Part shown: positions 51,288 through 58,748 of the stretch, piece after piece
How positions within the stretch are numbered: the first letter of the stretch is position 1
Layout of the letters: every line of letters begins with the position of its first letter
Source: CANHCC01 sp040381555
GTDB taxonomy: Bacteria > Bacteroidota > Bacteroidia > J057 > RFSG01
Assembly (NCBI GenBank): GCA_040381555.1
Contig: JBEIHC010000002.1
Coordinates: 1 to 64,000, forward strand
Length of the DNA stretch: 64,000 nucleotides
Reading direction: 5' to 3'
Notes under the pieces: generated by a model
Databases searched by the model: none
What the model was told of the DNA's origin: nothing
The model's input: the letters and a program-made list of their open reading frames with translations, nothing else
Made by a program: the position numbers and the translations under genes

Positions 51288-53792
51288 GTGAAACTCCCTC
51301 ATGCAACCTTATGGCTCCTCTGCATATTGGTTGGGTTTTATCCCTGCCAGTTAGCCTTTGCCCAAACACAGATACAAATTTCGGGAACTGTGCAGGAAGA
51401 AGATACAGGTGAACCCCTTGCTTTTTGTAGGATACGCTTAGACTCCACCTCTATTGGATCCATGAGTAATGATGAAGGGGGGTTTACTCTTTCAGCGCCT
51501 CCTGGCACCTATACACTCATTGCTTATTTTGTAGGCTATAAACCTTGGAAGAAAACAATTATCCTCACAGCAGGAAACCCAGCTATTCATTTAGATATTA
51601 AACTGCAAATTAATGACCTAATCGAAGAAATTCTTATTACTGGAAAATCCGTTAATCCTGCCCATAGGATAATCCAAAATGCGATTGCTAACCGAAAATA
51701 TAATTCGTTTGAAAAAATCGACGCATACGAGTATTCGGCCTATAACAAAATGGTTATAAGTATGGATAAAATAACTGATGCATTTCTGAATCAACGATTA
51801 TTGCGTAAAGCCTCAGGTGTATTAGAATCAATTAAACAGGATTCTGCCGTTCAGGATTCTGGAAAATATAAATTAGCCGTGTTTGTTTCTGAAAGTATGT
51901 CAAAAGCTTATTTCTGCAAACCCGGACAAGCAAAGGAAGAAATACAGGCCGTGAAAACATCGGGTGTTGCCAGTAGTGAATATAACCTGCTGAACTCCAT
52001 GGTGACCAACCTAAGTATCTATGATAATTTTGTGGTTATTCTGGAAAAACAATTTATGAGTCCTATTGCGGAAGGGGCTTTTTCTAATTACGATTATTTT
52101 ATTCGGAATATTCAAACAGAAGGTACAGATACTTTATGGGGAATAGAAATAATTCCCAGAAGAAAATATGATAAGGTTTTTAAAGGAACAATTTATATCG
52201 ACAATAAAGACTGGGCTGTTAATAGAATTGATCTCACCATGAACGATAATCCCAATATCAATTTTATTGAGGATATTCGCATTCGTCAAACTTTTTATAA
52301 GCAGGATAGCTTTTGGATTCCAAGTCTGATGGATGTAGAGGTTAATTTTATTAATGGGATTATTAAAGGTAAACAAGGAGATGGACCTGGACTAATTGGT
52401 CGGGTTTCTTCTTATCGCTTTGACTATACCCTCAACAAACCGCGTAAGCCGACATTTTACAAGCAGGAGGCTGTTGAATTTGAACAAGGAGCTGAGAGGT
52501 TTGGAAATGACACAACCTATTGGAAAAACAATCGGGTAATACCCTTAGATCGTTCTGAACAACTCGGGTATGCCTTAGTAGATTCCTTACAAAGCAGAGG
52601 GTTTCTGGACTTTTACATAAATGCAATTAGACTCGTTACCTTCGGAATGAAGGAGTTTAAGTATTTTGACCTAGGTCCTTATTTTTATATTTTTGGCTTC
52701 AATCAGGTTGAAGGTCCACGCACCCGAATTGGATTATACAGTCGTAGTGAATTAAGTAAATTCGCCTACTTTGGAGGTCATATAGCTTATGGTCTCTGGG
52801 ATCAGCGCTACAAGTATAATGGTTATGTCAAATTTCGCTTGAATCAAAAGCCAAAATTTGAAATCGGCGCTTCCCGTACACAAGAAGTCGAGCAAACAGG
52901 ATTCTTTGATTTCATCAATAACGGCTCAAGTTTGTTAGCAACTATGCTCAGGCGTGTCCCGTTCATGCAATTGAATTACTTTACAGAAAACAAGGTATTT
53001 ATCAATTGGGATGTTTCCAGAGGAATTGCTGCGAACTTCTACCTGAGAAATAAATTTTTTGAGCCTGCCTTCACCTTCCCTTTTCGATTTGAATATCCGG
53101 AGAGTGGATTATTCGGCCGAAATTATACTATTACCGAAGCTGCACTGAATTTTCGAATCTCTTTTAAAGAAAGATATATTATGCGCGATGGAAATAAGAT
53201 TTATATCAGCACGAAATTTCCTGTATTTAATCTGTTTGCCGCTTATGGACGCCCGGGAATATTTGGAGGTGACTTTGAATATCGAAAATGTAATTTGAAC
53301 ATTTCGGATAAAGTACGGGTAGGACGATTCGGATATACTGCCTATCATCTGAATGTGGGAAAAATCTGGGGAACCCTACCCTATCCTTCTTTGTATGTAT
53401 TTCAGGGAAATCAAACTTGGGGATTTGACCCGCGAGGATATAACTTAATGAATTATCTAGAATTTGTAGCAGATGAATATATTTCTGTAGCGCTAGATCA
53501 TCACTTGGAAGGGTGGGTGTGGAATAAATTTCCCGCATTGCGTAAACTGAAATTTAAAGAGGTGCTCACTGCTCGATTGGCCTATGGAAGCCTCAACGAT
53601 AAGAATCTTGCTTTTAACCTTTCCTCTCAACAAATGGTACAAGCTCCTACCCATGTGCCTTATCTTGAAACCGGTATGGGAATCGAAAACATATTAAAAG
53701 TGTTGCGGGTAGACGCAGTATGGCGATTAAATTATCATGTACCAACCGCCAATCGTTTTGGAATACGATTCTATTTGACTTTACAATTCTGA
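51288..53792 (+). CDS. DUF5686 protein with carboxypeptidase-like regulatory domain
   Basis: 834 residues from GTG 51288. Signal peptide (ATLWLLCILVGFYPCQLAFAQ), then a carboxypeptidase-regulatory-like beta-sandwich (about 30-115: SGTVQEEDTGEPLAFCRIRLD, MSNDEGGFTLSAPPGTYTL), then the DUF5686 region to the C-terminus, with GTIYIDNKDWAVNRIDLTMNDN and a long beta-strand-rich tail ending in RFGIRFYLTLQF, which reads as an outer-membrane barrel. The family is common in Bacteroidota; function unknown. It stands alone. Confidence 0.85.
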   Translation: MKLPHATLWLLCILVGFYPCQLAFAQTQIQISGTVQEEDTGEPLAFCRIRLDSTSIGSMSNDEGGFTLSAPPGTYTLIAYFVGYKPWKKTIILTAGNPAIHLDIKLQINDLIEEILITGKSVNPAHRIIQNAIANRKYNSFEKIDAYEYSAYNKMVISMDKITDAFLNQRLLRKASGVLESIKQDSAVQDSGKYKLAVFVSESMSKAYFCKPGQAKEEIQAVKTSGVASSEYNLLNSMVTNLSIYDNFVVILEKQFMSPIAEGAFSNYDYFIRNIQTEGTDTLWGIEIIPRRKYDKVFKGTIYIDNKDWAVNRIDLTMNDNPNINFIEDIRIRQTFYKQDSFWIPSLMDVEVNFINGIIKGKQGDGPGLIGRVSSYRFDYTLNKPRKPTFYKQEAVEFEQGAERFGNDTTYWKNNRVIPLDRSEQLGYALVDSLQSRGFLDFYINAIRLVTFGMKEFKYFDLGPYFYIFGFNQVEGPRTRIGLYSRSELSKFAYFGGHIAYGLWDQRYKYNGYVKFRLNQKPKFEIGASRTQEVEQTGFFDFINNGSSLLATMLRRVPFMQLNYFTENKVFINWDVSRGIAANFYLRNKFFEPAFTFPFRFEYPESGLFGRNYTITEAALNFRISFKERYIMRDGNKIYISTKFPVFNLFAAYGRPGIFGGDFEYRKCNLNISDKVRVGRFGYTAYHLNVGKIWGTLPYPSLYVFQGNQTWGFDPRGYNLMNYLEFVADEYISVALDHHLEGWVWNKFPALRKLKFKEVLTARLAYGSLNDKNLAFNLSSQQMVQAPTHVPYLETGMGIENILKVLRVDAVWRLNYHVPTANRFGIRFYLTLQF

Positions 53793-53851
53793 TGAACAAT
53801 TTTATTTGTACACTTTTAAAACCATAAACTTTATCCCTTCAACTATTTCTT

Positions 53852-55444
53852 ATGATTTATAAATCCCCTGTACTCATTGCTGGATCTGGTGTAGCTGGAT
53901 TATTTTTAGCCTTGAAGCTGGCTAAGTTTACCAAAGTGCTTTTGATAACTAAAACGGAAATTACGGAAAGTAATACTCGATATGCACAGGGAGGTATTGC
54001 CGGCGTGTTTTCTGGTCAGGATAGTTTTGAGAAGCATGTGCAGGATACTCTAACTGCTGGTGATGGTTTGTGTAAAATTGAAACCGTACAAAAAGTAGTA
54101 GAGCAAGGGCCTGCTCGAATTAGAGAACTTATGGAAATAGGAGCACGATTTGACCGTCAGGATGATGGAAGTCTTCTATTGGCTAAAGAAGGGGGGCATT
54201 CAGAAAGTCGAATTTTACATTCGCATGACGCTACGGGGGCAGAAATAGAGCGGGCTTTAGTGGAAGCTGTTCGCAATCACCCAAACATTACTGTACATGA
54301 ACATGTTTTTGCTGTCGATTTAATTACCCAGCATCATTTGGGCATGTATATTAATAGAGGGTATGATGGGATTGAATGTTATGGCATGTATGCCCTTGAA
54401 ATCGCGAATAGGGAAATTCACACCTATCTGGCAGCTCATGTAATACTCGCTACTGGCGGCGCTGGAAATGTCTATGCCAATACAACCAACCCTGCAGTAG
54501 CAACGGGAGATGGAATTGCCATGGCTCTAAGAGCAAAGGCCAGAATTGCTAATATGGAATTTTGTCAGTTTCATCCAACCGCACTGTTCGATCCGGGTAT
54601 GCGTCCCGCTTTCTTAATTACCGAAGCTTTGAGAGGAAAGGGTGCCATATTAAAAAATGGCTGGAGCAAAGAACCTTTCATGCAAAAATATGATGCCCGA
54701 CTCAGTCTCGCACCCAGAGATATTGTTGCTCGTGCCATTGATAGTGAAATGAAAGCCAGTGGAACCGACTTTGTTTGGCTGGATGCTACCCATATTCCCG
54801 CAGAGGAACTCAAACATGAGTTCCCTATGATTTATGAAACCTGCCTCTCAAAAGGAATTGACATTACCAAACAAATGATTCCGGTGGTACCTGCTATGCA
54901 CTATCTATGCGGGGGTATTGATACCGATGCATCTGGTAGAACCTCCATCCGAAACTTATTTGCTTGCGGTGAATGCAGTCATACAGGACTGCATGGGGCC
55001 AATCGTTTAGCATCCAATAGCTTGTTAGAAGGAATCGTTTATGCAGGCATTATCGCAGAGTATATTCAAGAGAATGGAACAGATGCGACCATTCCAGATG
55101 ACATACCAGCTTGGAACGATTCTAACACACTCAATACAGATGAGTGGATTTTAGTCTCACATAACTTTAGAGAAGTTCAAAATATTATGTCCAATTATGT
55201 AGGTATCGTTCGAAGTAATGCCCGATTAGAAAGAGCCATGCGCCGCATACACTTAATTTATGAAGAAACAGAAAGCTTTTATCACAAACATAAACTTTCG
55301 CCTGAATTGTGTGAGCTTCGAAATATCATTGCCTGTGCCTACCTTATTGTCAAATGTGCTCAGATACGGAAAGAAAGTAGAGGCCTGCATTTTACCACAG
55401 ATTTTTTAGAAAAAAGAAAACAAGTTTGGAATACATTCGTATAA
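53852..55444 (+). CDS. nadB: L-aspartate oxidase
   Basis: 530 residues. FAD flavoprotein oxidising aspartate to iminoaspartate, the first step of bacterial NAD synthesis. FAD-binding LIAGSGVAGLFLALKLA, TRYAQGGIAGVFS, EGGHSESRILHSHDATGAEI, LATGGAGNVYANTTNPAVATGDG, FCQFHPTALFDPG and HYLCGGIDTDASGRTSIRNLFACGECSHTGLHGANRLASNSLLE (the last as several short segments). C-terminal helical domain of the succinate dehydrogenase type. No nadA or nadC is in the window. Confidence 0.93.
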   Translation: MIYKSPVLIAGSGVAGLFLALKLAKFTKVLLITKTEITESNTRYAQGGIAGVFSGQDSFEKHVQDTLTAGDGLCKIETVQKVVEQGPARIRELMEIGARFDRQDDGSLLLAKEGGHSESRILHSHDATGAEIERALVEAVRNHPNITVHEHVFAVDLITQHHLGMYINRGYDGIECYGMYALEIANREIHTYLAAHVILATGGAGNVYANTTNPAVATGDGIAMALRAKARIANMEFCQFHPTALFDPGMRPAFLITEALRGKGAILKNGWSKEPFMQKYDARLSLAPRDIVARAIDSEMKASGTDFVWLDATHIPAEELKHEFPMIYETCLSKGIDITKQMIPVVPAMHYLCGGIDTDASGRTSIRNLFACGECSHTGLHGANRLASNSLLEGIVYAGIIAEYIQENGTDATIPDDIPAWNDSNTLNTDEWILVSHNFREVQNIMSNYVGIVRSNARLERAMRRIHLIYEETESFYHKHKLSPELCELRNIIACAYLIVKCAQIRKESRGLHFTTDFLEKRKQVWNTFV

Positions 55445-55449
55445 CTTTG
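55442..55449 (+). promoter_or_regulatory. -7 promoter box TAACTTTG of the TerC gene
   Basis: Exact TAnnTTTG, overlapping the nadB stop and ending 10 bases before the ATG at 55460. Gives the gene a promoter of its own. Confidence 0.45.
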
Positions 55450-55459
55450 CGATAAAATT

Positions 55460-56203
55460 ATGGATCTATTTACACATCCGGAATTCTGGATAAGCCTGCT
55501 CACACTTACCCTGATGGAAATTGTCCTCGGGATTGACAATATTATCTTTATCTCCATTATTGCAGGACGACTCCCAAAATCAGAACAAAAGCGCGCCCGA
55601 ATGCTGGGATTGAGTTTAGCTCTGATTATACGGATTATTCTCCTTTTATTCATTTCTTGGCTGGCAGGATTAACGGAACCTGTTATTACCGTATTAGACC
55701 AAGGATTTAGTGCCAGAGATTTAATTATGATGGGGGGAGGATTATTCTTACTAGGAAAAAGCACCTTGGAAATTCACCATAAATTAGAGGGGGAGGAAAA
55801 TGAAGAAGGTAAAAAGTTAGTCAGAGCCTCTTTTAGTCAGATTATTTTTCAGATATTGTTATTAGATATTGTATTCTCCTTAGATTCAATTATTACGGCA
55901 ATCGGATTGGTTAAAGAAGCAGGGATCATGATTGCAGCGGTAGTTATTTCAATGATCGTCATGATGATATTTGCAGGGAAAATTGGGGACTTCATTGAAA
56001 AACATCCTACCCTTAAAATGTTGGCCTTGTCTTTTTTATTGATGATTGGATTGGTTTTATTTGCTGAAGGGTTTGGAGTACATGTTCCCAAGGGATATAT
56101 TTATTTTGCCATGGCCTTTTCCATATTAGTTGAAATGCTGAACATGCGCATGCTTAGAAAAAACAAGCCAGTACATTTGCGTAGTAAATTTAAGGAAGAT
56201 TAA
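55460..56203 (+). CDS. TerC-family membrane protein
   Basis: 247 residues, about seven membrane helices. TerC/Alx family proteins handle metal stress (manganese or tellurite). Conserved acidic membrane motifs: LTLMEIVLGIDNIIFISIIAG near the N-terminus (with E and D) and LLDIVFSLDSIITAIGLV midway; between them a charged loop HHKLEGEENEEGKK. Starts 15 bp after nadB. The specific ion is not evident. Confidence 0.9.
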   Translation: MDLFTHPEFWISLLTLTLMEIVLGIDNIIFISIIAGRLPKSEQKRARMLGLSLALIIRIILLLFISWLAGLTEPVITVLDQGFSARDLIMMGGGLFLLGKSTLEIHHKLEGEENEEGKKLVRASFSQIIFQILLLDIVFSLDSIITAIGLVKEAGIMIAAVVISMIVMMIFAGKIGDFIEKHPTLKMLALSFLLMIGLVLFAEGFGVHVPKGYIYFAMAFSILVEMLNMRMLRKNKPVHLRSKFKED

Positions 56204-56220
56204 TCTGCTTCCATAGGACT

Positions 56221-56754
56221 TCTCGCAACGCAATTGTTTACATTTCCATCAGTTTGGATGGATATATCGCCGGTCCTAATCACAATCTTTCGTTTTTCGA
56301 TTCCGTTCCGACTGAAGGAGAGGATTATGGATATTCTGAATTTGTCAGCCCAATAGATTGAGTAATTGGCGGAAAGCGTACTTATGATACTGTCATAGGG
56401 ATGGGGTATGGTTTTCCTCATCAGGATAAGGATGCTTGGATTATTGCGCGTATAGCTCAACCTGAGAAAGACAATGTTAAATTCCACACTGGGGATTTAC
56501 CGTTTTAGTTGAAGAGTTAAAAACGGAAAGCAGGAAAAAATATTTTTATAGATGCGCGGGCTTGGGTGGTGAATGAATTATTACGACTTCAACTCTTTGA
56601 TAAAATTCATCTTTCTATTGTGCCTGTTTTATTTGGAAATGGGGTTCGGTTATTTCAGGGAAATTATCCTTCAGATGACTTTCAATTAATAGATTCGAAA
56701 AGCTACGATACCGGTTTGGTAAAATTAATTTATCACCGCAAACGGATTGTTTAA
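56221..56754 (+). pseudogene. RibD-C / dihydrofolate-reductase-family pseudogene
   Basis: One frame encodes a RibD-C/DHFR-like reductase broken by three in-frame stops: TGA 56359, TAG 56506 and TAA 56518. Recognisable pieces: NAIVYISISLDGYIAGP at the start, GGKRTYDTVIGMG after the first stop, then GKNIFIDARAWVVNELLRLQ and HLSIVPVLFGNGVRLF at the C-terminus. The start codon is also missing (TCT CGC AAC). Homologues are uncharacterised pyrimidine- or pteridine-type reductases. Decay by point changes, since no frameshift is needed to read through. It follows terC directly. Confidence 0.85.
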
Positions 56755-57267
56755 TTAACATTTTGGCATTAAGAGTACTTGTATGCCTCAACTTACAAGT
56801 ATTTAAAATGCTTCAATTCCCAGTAAAATCTGCTTAGCGAGATTATCCAACAATTGTTTCCACTCTATCTGTGCAATTTGCGCACAAAACTAAATAACTA
56901 AAACAATCTGTAAAATCTGCGTAGCGAGATTATACTACATTTATTTCCATCCTATCTGTGTAATCTGTGGAATAAAAAACCAACAACTAAAATAATCTGT
57001 ACAATTTGCACAGCTTGTTTACCGCCCAATTATTTCCATCCCATCTGTGTAATCTGCGGAAAACATCCCAACAACTAAAATAATCTGTACAATTTGCACA
57101 GCTTGTTTACCGCCCAACTATTTCCATCCTATCTGTGTAATCTGCGGAAAACAACCCAACAACTAAAACAATCTGTACAATCTGCACAGCTTGTTTACCG
57201 CCCAAATTTTTCCATCCCATCTGTGTAATCTGCGGAAAACAACCCACTAATTCAGCAAGTTTATCCC
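56755..57267. other. Non-coding gap holding the 88-bp repeat array
   Basis: 513 bp between the pseudogene and pyrF, no gene. It consists largely of the tandem repeats listed separately; no clear terminator. Confidence 0.5.
56816..57255. repeat. Five tandem ~88-bp repeats
   Basis: Units begin AATCTGTAMAAT and recur near 56816 (degenerate), 56905, 56994, 57082 and 57170; periods 89, 89, 88 and 88. The last three units are nearly identical, each holding CACAGCTTGTTTACCGCCCA, TTTCCATCC and ATCTGTGTAATCTGCGGA. No unique spacers, so not CRISPR. The sequence resembles the ATCTGTGTAATCTGCGG-type intergenic elements found in Bacteroidota. Confidence 0.85.
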
Positions 57268-58083
57268 TTACCTTCCAACCTCAAAAAAACCCGCGAATTT
57301 CGAATGTAAATTTCGTGCTTCCTTTGCTGCAGCTTCTGCATAATCAGCACCTGAACTTGCATACAATATCTGACGACCCACATTAATGAGTACTTTAGGT
57401 GCAAGACTTTTCAAAACAGCATCGAGATCTCCTCCCTGTGTACCAATACCAGGAACTAGAAAAAATGTATCCGAAGCCATTTCCCGGATGCCAGCTAAAT
57501 CCTCGGGATGCGTGGCACCTACAACAAAACCTATGGTACCCTTAGCTTCTGTTTGCCAGCCAAGAGATTTTTCAATCACCCATTTATATAAAGGTTTACC
57601 TTCTATTTCTAAATATTGAAAATCAGCTGAACCAGAATTCGAGGTAAGGGCTAATATAAAAACCCATTTGCCGGAGTCTTGCAAAAAAGGCAGTACAGAA
57701 TCCTTTCCCATATAAGGAGCAACGGTAATAGCATTTACTCCCGGAAAATCGAAAACAGCCTTCGCATACATAGAAGAAGTATTCCCTATATCTCCTCTTT
57801 TCGCATCGGCAATCACAAATATTTCGTCTGGAATAAAGGATAAGGTTTCGGTCAGAATAGTATGCCCTACAGACCCGAGAGATTCATAAAAGGCATAATT
57901 GGGTTTGTAGGCAACGGCATAAGGCAAAGTTGCCCGAATGATATTTTGATTGAACTCTAGAACCGATTCTGTTAAATCGATTCCCTTTAGACAAACGGGA
58001 AATTTGGATATATCCGGATCAAGCCCTACACAGAGAAAGGATTTTTTTTGAAGAATAAGGGCCTCTAATTCTTCCGGACGCAT
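57268..58083 (-). CDS. pyrF: Orotidine 5'-phosphate decarboxylase (type 2)
   Basis: 271 residues, the longer group-2 form. It releases CO2 from OMP to give UMP. Signature FVIADAKRGDIGNTSSMYAKAVF with the catalytic Asp-Lys-Asp set (DAKRGD), plus LCVGLDPDISKFP at the N-terminus and VLINVGRQILYAS near the C-terminus. It overlaps lolA by 1 bp. pyrD is 3.5 kb away on the same strand beyond ftsK. Confidence 0.93.
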   Translation of the reverse strand: MRPEELEALILQKKSFLCVGLDPDISKFPVCLKGIDLTESVLEFNQNIIRATLPYAVAYKPNYAFYESLGSVGHTILTETLSFIPDEIFVIADAKRGDIGNTSSMYAKAVFDFPGVNAITVAPYMGKDSVLPFLQDSGKWVFILALTSNSGSADFQYLEIEGKPLYKWVIEKSLGWQTEAKGTIGFVVGATHPEDLAGIREMASDTFFLVPGIGTQGGDLDAVLKSLAPKVLINVGRQILYASSGADYAEAAAKEARNLHSKFAGFFEVGR

Positions 58084-58727
58084 TAGCGTAAATCGACTAT
58101 TTCAAATCCAGGATAGGAGGCTTTATTGAATACAAATTCAGAATCCAGGATACCTGTATCTGTTTTTATATTGCTGAGTTCATACCGAACGAGGGCCCCA
58201 TTTCTTTGGAAGATTACAGCACGCTCCAGCATAAGAGATTTCTTATTGACCCATACTTCCACTCGAGTGTAGTCAGAGTTTTTGTTTAAGGAGAACAAAC
58301 TCATTTTGTGATAGACAGCAGCACCAATGGTTTCTTCCTTGTCATATCTGGATTTTGTTTCCTTTTCGTAGATTTTATACATACGATCTAGGCTCAAACT
58401 TTCCTCTGGATCAAACTCAGAGATATTAATTTCCTTCTCTGGTTTCATCACCATCCAAATGGTGGCACCATCACATATAACTTCTTGCTCACTAAATGAA
58501 ACCCGATACTTTTTACCTTTAATTTTCATGGTTCCTGTACGGGAGGTATTGCCATTTTTCAAGCTTTTATTTTCTAAAGTATATTTGAAAGAGGTGGTCA
58601 TATCCTTCAGGGCATTATACTTTTGGCGAGAGCTGCTCATAATTTCAGCAGCTTTAGGGTCGTTTTGACCATTTACTCCAATGGCCCCTAATAAAACACA
58701 GGCAAAAAACAGGAAGAGATTTTTCAT
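58083..58727 (-). CDS. lolA: Outer-membrane lipoprotein carrier LolA-like
   Basis: 214 residues. Signal peptide LFLFFACVLLGAIGVNGQ, then a LolA/LolB-like half-barrel: MTTSFKYTLENKSLKNGNTSR, GTMKIKGKKYRVSFSEQEVICDGATIWMVMKPEKEI, and DSEFVFNKASYPGFEIVDLR at the end. LolA carries triacylated lipoproteins across the periplasm; Lnt in this window makes them. It begins 21 bp after ftsK with its own TATTTTTG box. Confidence 0.87.
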   Translation of the reverse strand: MKNLFLFFACVLLGAIGVNGQNDPKAAEIMSSSRQKYNALKDMTTSFKYTLENKSLKNGNTSRTGTMKIKGKKYRVSFSEQEVICDGATIWMVMKPEKEINISEFDPEESLSLDRMYKIYEKETKSRYDKEETIGAAVYHKMSLFSLNKNSDYTRVEVWVNKKSLMLERAVIFQRNGALVRYELSNIKTDTGILDSEFVFNKASYPGFEIVDLR

Positions 58728-58734
58728 AATCCTA

Positions 58735-58742
58735 CAAAAATA
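58735..58742 (-). promoter_or_regulatory. -7 promoter box TATTTTTG of lolA
   Basis: Exact TAnnTTTG in the 21-bp gap between ftsK and lolA, ending seven bases before the ATG. Confidence 0.45.
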
Positions 58743-58748
58743 CGCAAA

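Noticed and set aside
56566..56754. Separate 62-residue gene
   Set aside because: It is the C-terminal piece of the reductase pseudogene, in the same frame as the broken upstream part.
56816..57255. CRISPR array
   Set aside because: The whole 88-bp period is conserved; there are no short repeats with unique spacers and no cas genes.
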